A DNA stretch of 64,000 nt, taken from Scenedesmus sp. ARA3 (lineage: Eukaryota > Chlorophyta > Chlorophyceae > Sphaeropleales > Scenedesmaceae). Of this stretch, positions 47,939-57,390 are shown one piece after another. The notes beneath the pieces were generated by a model that worked only from the letters and a program-made list of their open reading frames with translations, was not told the DNA's origin and searched no databases. The stretch's first letter is position 1. Every line of letters starts with the position of its first letter. A program made the position numbers and the translations under genes. The stretch lies in NCBI GenBank assembly GCA_004335835.1, contig RWJK01000256.1, forward strand, positions 1 to 64,000. The letters are read 5' to 3'.

Positions 47939-48091
47939 ATCGGGCTCAACGAGGTGGCCATTGGCAGCGAGGTGGCTCCCTTTGGCGGCGTGAAGCAGAG
48001 CGGGCTGGGCCGGGAGCAGGGGCGGCAGGGGCTGGATGAGTTCCTGGAGGTGAAGTACCTCTGCATGGGTCTCAACTACAGCTGGCCCTGA
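42312..48091 (+). CDS. Succinate-semialdehyde dehydrogenase (ALDH5 family), mitochondrial
   Basis: Twelve exons (42312-42563, 43197-43342, 43850-43951, 44243-44405, 44718-44868, 45117-45208, 45666-45824, 46143-46259, 46506-46642, 47115-47162, 47424-47547, 47939-48091) give 547 residues. The enzyme oxidises succinate semialdehyde to succinate with NAD(P)+, the last step of the GABA shunt. Residues 1-40 carry no acidic residue and include Arg, Ser and Ala, as in a mitochondrial presequence; a second ATG at 42396 is an alternative start. The ALDH signature is complete: TPWNFP (catalytic Asn), [21 protein letters not shown] with catalytic Glu 310, [10 protein letters not shown] with catalytic Cys 344 and the second Cys 346 found in redox-regulated [14 protein letters not shown], and [12 protein letters not shown] near the C-terminus. 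The combination CIC and the length fit ALDH5 better than betaine or non-phosphorylating GAPDH types. Introns 1, 2, 6, 9 and 11 contain copies of neighbouring exon ends. Confidence 0.93.
43116..43140 (+). repeat. Copy of the SSADH exon 2 acceptor
   Basis: GGCTGCAGGTGCACAGGCCC repeats the true acceptor at 43188-43210 (GCTGCAGGTGCACAACCCC), 71 bp upstream of it. Confidence 0.6.
43372..43490 (+). repeat. 26-bp tandem repeat in SSADH intron 2
   Basis: GGGCTAGCAAATGTATATGT plus TGCGAA is repeated about four and a half times with few changes (one extra T, one A-to-G). Confidence 0.9.
43736..43800 (+). repeat. Decayed copy of the start of SSADH exon 3
   Basis: GTACCAGGAAAACCTCAATC...CGCCAGCGATAACATAGC mirrors the exon 3 start at 43850 (GGTACCAGGAGATCCTTAAT...GCCAGTGACGACATAGC). 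A short ACATAGCTACT motif is then repeated up to the true acceptor. Confidence 0.75.
45050..45103. repeat. (CTG)n tract in SSADH intron 5
   Basis: Seventeen to eighteen CTG units end 13 nt before the acceptor of exon 6. Confidence 0.9.
45261..45295. repeat. Perfect inverted repeat (14-bp arms, 7-nt loop)
   Basis: TGGCACTGGCGGAG and its exact reverse complement CTCCGCCAGTGCCA are separated by CAAACAA. The arm contains CTGGCGGAGCA from the end of exon 6, so the hairpin may come from an inverted duplication of that exon fragment in the intron. Confidence 0.8.
45385..45605 (+). repeat. Three upstream copies of the SSADH exon 7 start
   Basis: The block GCAGACGGTGAAGCGTGTGT (exon 7 acceptor, coding [10 protein letters not shown]) occurs at ~45563-45600 nearly intact, at ~45473-45510 with changes, and at ~45388-45415 more decayed. 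The period is ~90-100 bp, and adjoining intron sequence (TCACATACTC-type) repeats with it. Confidence 0.87.
46853..46905 (+). repeat. Copy of the 3' end of SSADH exon 9 with donor site
   Basis: TACAGCCCCACTGTGCTGGC...CACCATGGACATGTGAGTG repeats the exon 9 end at 46604-46650. It differs by one coding change (ATC to ATG) and keeps an intact GTGAGT donor. Confidence 0.88.
47615..47672 (+). repeat. Copy of the 3' end of SSADH exon 11 with donor site
   Basis: TGGACCATTGCGGAGCAGCT...GGAGTATGGCATGGTCAGC repeats the exon 11 end at 47514-47552. The donor GTGAGC has become GTCAGC. Confidence 0.88.
47898..47936. repeat. (CTG)n tract before SSADH exon 12
   Basis: About 12 to 13 CTG units run directly into the acceptor of the last exon. 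Confidence 0.85.
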
Positions 48092-48319
48092 TGGTTACAC
48101 GCGCATTGCTGCTGCTGCTGCTGCTGCTGCTGCGCAGCAGTAGCACGTTTTGGCTTTGAAGCATGTGGCTTGGGTGAGTCCCTGGGTGCCTCTGCATGGG
48201 GCTGAACTACAGCTAGCCGTGCTACATGTGCACGGCTGCTGCTGCTGCTGCTGTTGCTGCCATACAGCATGTGTTCTATAGTGGCATGTGAGGCTCGTTG
48301 GTATCAGGCACTGTGACCA

Positions 48320-48350
<31 letters not shown>

Positions 48351-49241
48351 TCAGCAGTCACTGGCACTGCCCGCATTGAGGACGACAGGCAGGGCTGCAA
48401 GTTTGCAGCAGCAAGTTGGCGGCGGCTTTACACCAGTGCTCGGTGGCCGCAAGCTGTTTAACTGATACGGCAGGTGTCGTGCACAGGTCAATACCATGCT
48501 GTCACAGCACGGTGGTGTGTGCACACAGATGCGCTGCGACCTCAGGGTCGACAGAGCTTGCAGGATGTGGGCAGCAGCACTGTTGCTGTCACATCTGCTG
48601 CTCCTTGCCATGCAGCGGGCTGACACGCTGGAACGACGTTCCTTCTCAGTGTGGTGGGCATGGGTTGTTTCTTTGGACACCAGGCATGTGCCTGAGCTGT
48701 GCAGGAGCGTGAGGCAGCCACAGCACATTGCATGCGTCATGGAGGCTGTGCAGTGATTGCGTAGCTGTCCTTTGCTGCTGAGTAAGCCTTTGTGCACTTG
48801 ATGCACACGCACGAATGGCGCAGCACCATGCAGCAGCACAAACTCTTTCAACCATGCAGCAGCTTGACCTATGTGCTGATGCTGAGCAAGGCATGCTATC
48901 TGGGTGCACCGGCTCGGGTGCCGGCTGGTCATGTGGTTATATGCTCTATGCAAATTCTGCTGTTCCTGATTGCAGGATTGGAGGTTTGATCACACTGACA
49001 CGAGAAACTGCCTTCCGGTTGTGCGAGAGTGATGGCGGGTGTGAGAGGTCTCGGCAGAAACGTGTTACAGCAGGATGTCGACACGGCGAGTCGATAGACT
49101 TTCAGCATCGACTTTGATCTTGAAGTATTGATGCTTTCAGAAGAATCCAACGGGCTGCTCTTGAAGTTCTGCACTCTGTACTGTTTCTGTACAGCCTGCC
49201 GGAGATGCGCAGCTGAGCCTGCTGCATAGCTACAAGCAGAC
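48092..49241. other. Intergenic region between SSADH and sulfatase
   Basis: It begins with CTG runs and a copy of the SSADH C-terminal codons. No other coding segment was recognised. The sulfatase promoter and 5' UTR should lie in the last few hundred bases. Confidence 0.45.
48180..48230 (+). repeat. Copy of the SSADH C-terminal codons in the 3' region
   Basis: TGCCTCTGCATGGGGCTGAA...CTACAGCTAGCCGTG repeats the last codons of the gene (48055-48090), followed in both cases by a CTG run. The copy has a stop (TAG) in place of the Trp codon. Confidence 0.8.
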
Positions 49242-52163
49242 ATGAAGACTCTATTGTGTATCTTAGCTGCTTTTGGGCTGGCTGCGGCGGTCTCTGGTGC
49301 GCGCGGAGCCGCTGTGATCGGCGCAATTGATCAATTTAGCCAGCTGCTGTTGCGCATGTATGTTCGGTCAATCATTGTAAAGTTAGGGCAGTGTGTATGT
49401 TTAGAGCCAAAGCTGGACAGTGAATCGCTTGCCAGCCTTTGCTGTTGCATGTTTAGTGTCGGACCTGTTCAACAACCTTTTGAATCCCTGAGCTCGCAGC
49501 ATTTATACGTAACGAACTTTGCTGTATGATGACCTTGAACCATATCGAACGTGTTCCTGCAGCTCAAAAACAGCCAGCTGCAAAGGCACAGGGCATCAAG
49601 CCGCTGGATGTGCCCCTGCCAGCACTGCAGCCAGGCCAGCAACCAAACTTCATTGTGGTTGTCACAGATGACCAGGTGCGGACTTAAGCCTGTTGTTACA
49701 GGCAGCAGACATCTTCTATACATCAAAAAAGCAACAAGCATTCAGCAGTCGCAGCGGTCTCAATGATGTGCTTTGACAGCTGTGTGCCAGCAGCAACTCC
49801 CAAGACAACATGCAGCATGGCTGTAGGGCTCATCCTGCTGTGCTGTGCTGCTGCATCTCTGCTGCTGCAGGGCTGGGATGACATTGGCAGGAACAACCCA
49901 AGATATGTACACACACCAAACCTGGACAGGTGAGCGATGGCTGCAGTGATCCACAACAGCATGCCATCTGAACAGAATTGAATCGAGTTGACCCAATGCG
50001 GTGGCAGCCTCCCTGATGAAGATCTGCGTGTGAAATCTGCAAAACGTGTGGAGCACCTGTTGTGAGCAGCCTCGTGTTGCGCTGCCGCTCCACTGCGCTA
50101 CTCCACACCCTGAAGCTGACCCAGGCAATCCATCGCCTGATGTCTCTGTGCTGCAACGTGCTGCCGTACCATCTGCCGCATCCACATCCTAGGTTCATCC
50201 AGGGCGGCACACACTTTGACAACTACTACATGACACCAGACCAAATTAACGCCTGACGTCTCTTGCTGCTGCTGCTGCTGCTGCTGCTACCGCCCCTTGT
50301 GCCTCCTAGGTTCATCCAAGGGGGCACGTTCTTCGACAACTACTACGTGACGCCGCACCAAGTTATCGCCTGACTTCTCTTGCTGCTGCTGCTGCTGCTG
50401 CTGCTTGCGTCTCCTAGGTTCATCCAAGGGGGCACTTTCTTCGACAACTACTATGTGACGCCGCAGTGTGCGCAGTCGCGCGCAGCCATGCTCACGGGGC
50501 GTTACCCGGCGCGCGTTGGCACCATGCTTGTCAACGGCGCATGGGACTTCATCAACAGCTATGAAGTGACAGGCGCAAAGCTGCTGGGCTCACAGGGATA
50601 CGCCACCGCACAGTTTGGCAAGTGGTGGGTGCCTGCTGCAGGAGGTGCATCTATAGGTCCGCAGCTCGACTGCAGCTTGCACAGGTGGTGCCACTGGGAG
50701 CTTCTGTCATAAAGAGTCACCAGCAGCAGCAGCAGCAGCAGTGCTGCGCAGCCGTCGCCACAGGATTCAGGCAGCAGATGTTAGTCTAGCAGAGCATGAT
50801 GACTTTACGTTGAGCACATCTACTGTCACCACATACACAGCATGCGTGACACAGCAGCGCTGAGCTGAGCTGCATGTGCGATGTATGGCATGCATATGCA
50901 TATATATGCTGCAGGCACAACAGCGAGGTGCAGGGATGCAGTGTGGTGCAGGCACAACAGCGAGGTGCAGGGATGCAGTGTGGGGCAGGGATGCAGTGTG
51001 GTGCATGCAGAGAAAATCATCAGAACCATCATCACCGATTATGAGCTGAGCTGGGGCGTGCGCTGCACGTTTGGTGCTGCAGGCACAACAGCGAGGTGCA
51101 GGGCTACGAGCCGTGGAGCCCCATGGTGGGCTTCAAGAAGGCAGACATCCCCGTCAGCAACGACGGCACCAGCAACATGCGGCTCATGCGGTGAGAGTGA
51201 TGCGCAGTGTGCAGCATGTGTGCTTGCGTGCCCATGAAGATGCAGGGATGACACAATCAGGCCTCAATGGCATATGTTTGCAGCACTGCGGCTCATGCGG
51301 TGAGCGCAGTGTGCAGTGCTTGCTGCTTGCTTAGCGCACCCGTACAGATGACGCGATCAGGTCTCACGGGCATCTGCCTGCAGCACGTGATGATAGCTGC
51401 TGCGTTGGACGGCGGCAGAGGTTGAGCGCAGAGTGGGAAGCCGGGTGTGCATGCGACAGCCAAGCAGCTGCTGTGAATGCAGGGTGTGTCACCAACGGCC
51501 AACAGCATTCACTGTAAGGGAGCGTGTTCTACTGCGTCGACGCATGAAACGCCGTGACCCTAACCTCCACCAATAAAAGGACCACCTATGCCTACTCGGA
51601 TGGGGCGCTTCAGTGCCTGCTGCTGCTGCTGTTCTTCTCGACTTAATTTGTGCTGCTGCAGCACCAACGGCACCTACACAGCTGCCAAGGGTGACATCGA
51701 GCGCGTGCTGCTGTCCAAGATGCTGCGCTACCTGGGCAAGCGTGATGAGGGAGCCAAGCCCTTCTACATCTACTACGCGCCCCACTCCATCCACCTGTGA
51801 GTTTGCGAACAACAGGCTATCAATGACAGCTGAGCTGGCAGCTCATGCACAGCAGCTCAATATGCCATCCTTATGCCTGCACACCTTACCTTACGCGCCC
51901 CACTCCATCCACCTGTGAGTTGATCTCAGTTTCCTTCAGGATCCAAAGCAGGTCGCCAGCTAATGCAGAGCAAGTGGTGTTACTGCTGCATTGCGTGCAC
52001 ATTGTGTTGTTGCAAGCAGCTACACCAAGTCTACTCTGCAGCATGTCGCAGCCAAACACTATGAGCATGCACACAACACACAAATGTGACCACATCTCTA
52101 CGCATGGCGCAGCTAACTCGCAGCACACATCAGCTTCTCAGCTGGACTCACTTTCACTGCCCA

Positions 52164-52195
<32 letters not shown>

Positions 52196-52586
52196 TGCCA
52201 GGCTGTATGAGAAGATTAACGGCGTGCGCCAGACCAACCAGATCCGCTTCAGCCCTGCGGCGTACAAGGCCAAGTACCACAATGACCCGCACATCAAGAA
52301 CCTGGGGCTCAGCAACTCCACCATCGACGTGAGCAGGGGAGGGCTTGGGGTATGGGGTTGATTGGGAAAGCGCACCAGCAGTAAAGCTTTCAGTGCTGCT
52401 GCTGCCGTTGATTGGCGCAATTCACAGTAGGCGTGCGCAGCACTGGAGTACCTGGATGGTGTGCTCGGGAAACAAAACACACCGTGTCTGTTGCCGTTGC
52501 TGCTGCTGCCGGTCATGCTGGTCACAATGCACTCGCCAGGCGTGGGCAGTACTGAAGCACCTTGCTGGGTTTTCTCAACCAACGTC

Positions 52587-52626
<40 letters not shown>

Positions 52627-53218
52627 ACTCCCTCACTGCAACACCGCAGGCGTGGGCAGCACTGGAGTACCTTGATGACGTGCTGGGCAGCTGACACCGT
52701 TCCTTGCTGCCCTTGCTGCTGCTGCTGCTGCTGCTGCTGTTATTCCGCAGGCGTGGGCAGCATTGGAGTACCTTGATGATGTGCTGGGCAGCCTGTTTGA
52801 CCACCTGGAGAGCACAGGGCTGGACAAGACCACCTACGTGATGGTCATGAGCGACAACGGCGGAGCGCTCATGCGGGATGAGCGCGGCCCCTCGGCAGCG
52901 GTGAGCTACTTTTTGCGTGGCATAGACTGGCTGTAGATGTGGTTATGGTTTTCAGCAAGCTTGAAGACAGCTGCTGGGCTGATTTAGCATGACATGTCGT
53001 AGCAGCGAGCCAGTTGGTGTGATGACGGTGGCGGTTTGAGTGCGGGATGTGCACTGCAGTTGCATTTTTCATCACCAGCCATGCTGACTGTTCCACACTG
53101 ACCCTTCTGCTGCTGCTGCTGCCACTTTATCATTCCGCAGAAGCGCATGCCCAGCCGCATGCAGGGCGACAAGTCCACCATCAGACATGCTCCTCCTGCT
53201 GCGGTGACTTTGGTGTCG

Positions 53219-53254
<36 letters not shown>

Positions 53255-56200
53255 CATCCTCACCTCCTGCAGAAGCGCATGCCTAGCGGCATGAAGGGTG
53301 ACAAGTCTACCATCTGGGAAGGTGGTGTGCGCAACTTCCTGGCGGTGCAGGGCCCAGGCGTGCAGGCCGGCGTGGTTGACAGTACGCTACTGCACATCAT
53401 CGACATCCTTCCCACCATCACTGACCTGGCAGGCGTGAAAAAGGGCACAGCTGGCCACCTGCCATTTGACGGCCTCAGTTTCAAGAACCTGCTGCTGGCT
53501 GGCAGTGAATCTTCAAGCAGTGCTGCTAAGAAGAAGCGTGCAGTGCCTGAGGCTGGCTTAGCACTCGGCGAGGGTGTTCCAGGGATGCTGGGATCATACT
53601 CAGCACCTGCAGTAGCACCAGTCAGCGCGCAGGGGACAGCAGCTGGTGCCGGCAGCAAAGCCCCTGTGGCAGCAGCACCAACAGCAGCCAAGGCTCCGGC
53701 AGCTGCCAGTAAGGCGCCTGTGGCAGCACCTGCCAAGAAGGCACCCGCTGCTCCTGCGGCCGGCAATGCAGCAGCAGGCAAGGCACCTGTGGCAGCAGCA
53801 CCATCTGCAAAGGCACCTGCCACTGGCACACCAGCAGCACCAGCAGCAGGCAGCAAGGCCCCTGCAGCAGCAGCACCCAACGCGAAAGCCCCTGCTGCGG
53901 GTGCTCCTGCAGCAGCCAAGGCACCTGCCGCACCTGCTGCTGCTGGCACCCCTGCCGCCACACCAGCTGCTGCCATCAAGGCGCCTGCAGCACCTGCACC
54001 TGCTGCTGGTACTCCCACAGCACCATCTACTGGCAGCACCACGCCAGTTGTCACAAAGCCACCTGCTGAGCCTGTGGCCTCCGGCAACAGCAGCAGCGCG
54101 GCAGCACCTGCAATCAAGCCAGCCACACCTGCACCGGCTGCTGCGCCAGCTGCTAAGGCGCCTGTGCCTACGCCCACCCCAGCAGCAGGCAGTAAGGCGC
54201 CAGTGGCAGCCAACAACACCGCTGCTGCACCTGCACCAGCACCAGCTGCCAAGGACCCCACACCAGTGCCAGCACCAACTGCTGATGCAACACCCAAGAC
54301 ACCAGCTCCTGCGCCTGCTGCTGCACCTACACCAGCACCCGCTACAAAGGCGCCTGCGCCAGCAGCACCAGCACCCACACCAGTCACCAAGGCACCAGTT
54401 ACCCCGGCACCTACCACCAAGGCTCCTGCACCTGCTGCCCCAGCAGCCGGCGCTGACAAGCCTGCCCCAGCAAAGCGCAACAGCACAAAGGCAGCTGTGC
54501 CTCCCACTACTGGCAAGGCCCCTGCTGCCCCAAGCACTGGCAAAACAGTCCCTGCTGCTCCATCAGCCGGCTCAAAAAACCCTGCAGTACCCCGCGCCAA
54601 GGCACCCATCACACCACCTGATGCAAGCAGTGACAACACCCAAGAGCCTGGCAGCGAGGATGTGACAGCTGTGGCACCGCCTCCCCGCAGGATTGTGGGC
54701 CGCGGTGGCAGCAGCAGGTCGCTTGGCATTGCCCGGGGCAGCAGCATGGCCAGCCCTCAGCAGTTCAACCGCATGCTGTTCTTCATGGGGCCACACTGCT
54801 GGGATGCAAACGCAGTGCCTATTCTGGGGCCCAACAGGTACAGCTGTTGGCGGTTGCAAACAAGTGCCTTGGCGCCGTGTATGGAATGCGTGGCTTCCAG
54901 CATAATGTCATGGATGCAGAGCCAGCCTCTTGGATATACGGCATTCATGCTGCAGTCCTGCATGTGGACAGTGTATGGCCTGTGACAGAAGAAGCCAAGT
55001 TTGCCGCTGCTCGCAGCAGGGCCTCACCGCACCGCCACTCATTTGTGCTGCGCGTTGCTGACTGCTGCTGTGCAATGTCAAATACTTGGTCCCCTGAGCT
55101 TGTGCCAAGCATGCGGCTTGCTGCCCCTGCAGGCAAGTGCTGCGCCTGCAGGGGGCTGGCTTGTACTGTGCCACATGAACATCTCCCCTGAATCATGTGC
55201 CGTGTTGCGACTGGTGTCGTGCCTGCAGGCAGGTGCTGCGCCCGCAGCCGCTGTTCAACTTCAAGACGGGCGGCATGCTCAACGTCATCAACGGCCGCGA
55301 GCTGCCGGCTGACAAGAAGAAGCCCAACCCAGGCTTCGAGGTCTGCATGGCCGTCAGGTGCGGGCCAGGCGCTGTTTGAGTTCGATTCAGGGGCTTCTGA
55401 AAGCTGATGGGCCGAGTGCGGATGCTGCACCCTGCTTTCATGGGTTGAGGGATGATGCGGGAGGGTACAACAGGCAGAGGAGCATGTCAATTGAATGCAG
55501 CCGCTGATGTACAATAATAATAATAATAGTCTTCTTGTAAGCCATACCTTGTCATCGGCATCGGCAACCGCGCCCCGTACGGAGCGGAACCTACGACTAT
55601 TATTGCCTCTCTATTGGTGAGGGGTAGACCACCCAGACCCCCTCACCGCCTTCACCAGGCAGCAGGTGGGGGTTACCCATACGGTTGGCTGCGTGCCTGG
55701 CAGGGCTGGTATGTATGTAGCCAGCAATCGACGGAATCCTGCGGAGAGCCGCGAGGACATAGCAGTATCCTTCCTTCGGTTTTCACCTGCTGATGTACAT
55801 TGTGGGGCTGCACGTAAGATCCATGTGACGTTCTGGTGCAGCAACTCCATAACACTCACTTACAATATACTTGTGTACAACTGTGTGCTGCTGCTCACCT
55901 CAGGCACCGAGAATTCAAGTGGGTGGGCCTCACAGACAAGGTGTACTGGGTCAACGGCACACACAAGGAGGAGCGATCCACGGAAGTTGCCGAGCCCCAA
56001 GCCACTGCGCTGCGCAACATCATGCGCTCCGCAGCCGAAAAGTGGTGGCAGTCTGTCATCATGGAGCCTCACAGCCTTGAGAAGCCGATCTTTTACCTGG
56101 GGCTGGGCGAGGGGCTTGTTACTAACATGTTGGTGTCGGGCGCGCACGAGCGGACGCCTGCTGAGAACATCCGGCTGATTCCAAACGGCGCGGCGGGTTT

Positions 56201-57390
56201 CAAGGTGCCGGGTGACCGCATCTGCTTCCAGGTCAAGGTGAGCTGGGTGCTTGCAGGTGGTCTGAACCTGTTGTTTTGAGCATAAGATAGGTGCGCGCAG
56301 CCAGTCTGGAGTGCTAATGTGGGTGCTGGGTGTCTTGAAGCGCGCTGCGTCATCAAGGTGTGAACATGCGCATCAGTCTGTGGTGGTTTGTGAACTGCGC
56401 TGTGCTGTGCCGTGCTGCTGCTGCTGCTGCTGCTGCGCAGGTAATGTCCCCGGGCACGTATGATGTGGTCATGTTCTACACCTCCACAGCAACAGCTACG
56501 CTGAAGCTATCTATTGGCACCTACGCCTCCATCCTGGCAGGCACAGCCAACTCACTCACCACCACGCTGCCTGCACAGGTAGGATAAGTATATATATAGT
56601 CGCACACTTACAGCAGGCAGTTTGGCATGTTGATGTCTAGAAACAGGTTGCAGTGCCAAGGTGGCGTGCACGCAGTTGTGATTGTCTGGCACTTCTCAAA
56701 GCTGCAGAGGCTTGTACCGGCTACAGAATTTGCAGCTGCAGCTCAGCCAGTACTGCTTGAATCCAGGAGGGCCTGCAGGCAGGATTTTGCCTCTTGCTCT
56801 TGTGCACTCCTGCACTCTCTGACACCTAAACCCGCAATATGTGTGCCGCTGTCTCGCAGAGCCGCATCCGCGGCTTAGGCGCCGGCGCAATGGTAAACCT
56901 GACAGCCACAGGCACCAAGCCCACAGAGGCCTGCCTGCAGCTGATCAGCAGCATCACACCAGGCAAGGCCGTGTTCAACAACCTGGCCAACATCCGCTTC
57001 ACCAAGCGCCAGCCGTGGCAGGCTACGCTGCCGGCTTCGCGCAAGCCCAACCAGCCTGTTTCCCACCACGGCTTCGGAGCATCGATTGACAGCTTCACCC
57101 CAACAACCGGCAGCAGCAGCAGCAGCGGCGGCGGCAGCCAGGGGAGTGGTGTTGCTGCAGCGCCAATGGCAGTGCCTGTGCCTGGTCTGGACATGTCAAA
57201 CCCTGCAAACAGCTGGCTGGCTGATGTGGCAGCGCCTGCTGCAGGATTTGGCAAGGTGGCGGACAAGTGGGAGGCTCTGAGGCTGCGCAATGCGTGGCCT
57301 GATGGCCAGGGCGCTGTCTTTGAGAGCATGTACTCGCCGTACAACACGGAGGACATTCTGGAGTGCAGCATGTGTACTCCTGAGGTGTGA
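49242..57390 (+). CDS. Secreted sulfatase (arylsulfatase-like) with Ala/Pro-rich insert
   Basis: Thirteen exons (49242-49296, 49563-49675, 49871-49929, 50418-50624, 51083-51190, 51662-51796, 52202-52328, 52751-52900, 53273-54837, 55229-55357, 55904-56237, 56441-56578, 56860-57390) give 1216 residues. Residues 1-19 are a signal peptide (ILAAFGLAAAVSA), pointing to the periplasm or wall. The sulfatase fold is clear: metal ligands in VVTDDQGWDD (D54, D55), the active-site segment QCAQSRAAMLTGRY (C93), GKWH (K144, H146), PHSIHL (H222), SDNGG (D303, N304) and GDKSTIWEGG (K329). The formylglycine motif is C-A-Q-S-R, not the usual C-x-P/A-S-R, so activation is doubtful. Residues ~425-780 are Ala/Pro/Lys-rich (KAPAAA, PAPAP), like a hydroxyproline-rich wall glycoprotein. 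The last ~400 residues, including a WVGLTDKVYWVNGTH segment and a strand-rich part, match no family I know. Algal extracellular sulfatases release sulfate from sulfate esters, often under sulfur starvation. Introns 3-9 hold exon-end copies. Confidence 0.88.
50193..50375 (+). repeat. Two upstream copies of sulfatase exon 4 start (possible poison exons)
   Basis: At 50193 and 50310 the sequence CCTAG/GTTCATCCA-GGGGCAC repeats the true exon 4 start at 50418, for about 52-54 exon bases, coding RFIQGGT-FDNYY-TP. Both copies have an intact acceptor but run into an in-frame TGA. Each is followed by a CTG run, and the period is ~108-117 bp. Confidence 0.9.
50908..51005 (+). repeat. Copies of the sulfatase exon 5 start in intron 4
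   Basis: GCAGGCACAACAGCGAGGTG plus CAGGGATGCAGTGTG is repeated twice, with a third partial GCAGGGATGCAGTGTGG unit. The true exon 5 start (GCAGGCACAACAGCGAGGTG) is at 51081. Confidence 0.88.
51281..51345 (+). repeat. Copy of the 3' end of sulfatase exon 5 with donor
   Basis: CTGCGGCTCATGCGGTGAGC repeats the exon 5 end at 51178-51195 (ATGCGGCTCATGCGGTGAGA). The following ~60 intron bases are also related (CAGTGTGCAG, GATGAC.C.ATCAGG). Confidence 0.83.
51888..51922 (+). repeat. Copy of the 3' end of sulfatase exon 6 with donor
   Basis: TTACGCGCCCCACTCCATCC followed by ACCTGTGAGTT repeats the exon 6 end at 51772-51803 exactly, apart from the flanks. Confidence 0.88.
52425..52695 (+). repeat. 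Three upstream copies of sulfatase exon 8 start
   Basis: Blocks at ~52428-52470, ~52537-52570 and ~52647-52692 repeat CAGGCGTGGGCAGCACTGGA plus GTACCTTGATG; the true exon 8 starts at 52751. The period is ~105-110 bp, each unit contains a CTG run, and the nearest copy is the most similar (46 bases with few changes). Confidence 0.9.
53137..53192 (+). repeat. Upstream copy of sulfatase exon 9 start
   Basis: CGCAGAAGCGCATGCCCAGC plus CGCATGCAGGGCGACAAGTCCACCATC repeats the true start at 53269-53313, with codon-level changes (GGC to CGC, AAG to CAG). A CTG run lies between the two. Confidence 0.88.
55124..55152 (+). repeat. Copy of the sulfatase exon 10 acceptor
   Basis: CCTGCAGGCAAGTGCTGCGC repeats the true CCTGCAGGCAGGTGCTGCGC at 55222-55241. 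Confidence 0.78.
55503..55799 (-). mobile_element. Short retroelement-like insertion (SINE or 5'-truncated LINE) in sulfatase intron 10
   Basis: An 11-bp direct repeat GCTGATGTACA flanks the segment (55503-55513 and 55789-55799), as a target-site duplication would. The enclosed 275 bp lacks the CAG/CTG signature of the surroundings and begins with ATAATAATAATAATAG, which on the minus strand is a trailing (TAT)n-type tail as in non-LTR elements. Next to this tail, AATAATAGTC (55522-55531) and GACTATTATT (55595-55604) form an inverted repeat, and GGTGAGGGG/CCCCTCACC (55616-55647) form a hairpin. No complete reverse-transcriptase frame is present. I could not assign a family. Confidence 0.6.

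Noticed and set aside
53260..54747. 495-codon minus-strand open frame opposite the sulfatase Ala/Pro-rich exon
   Set aside because: It is the antisense shadow of a GC-rich repetitive coding exon; the Ala/Gly composition simply mirrors the Ala/Pro codons. The sulfatase frame is supported by conserved motifs on both sides.
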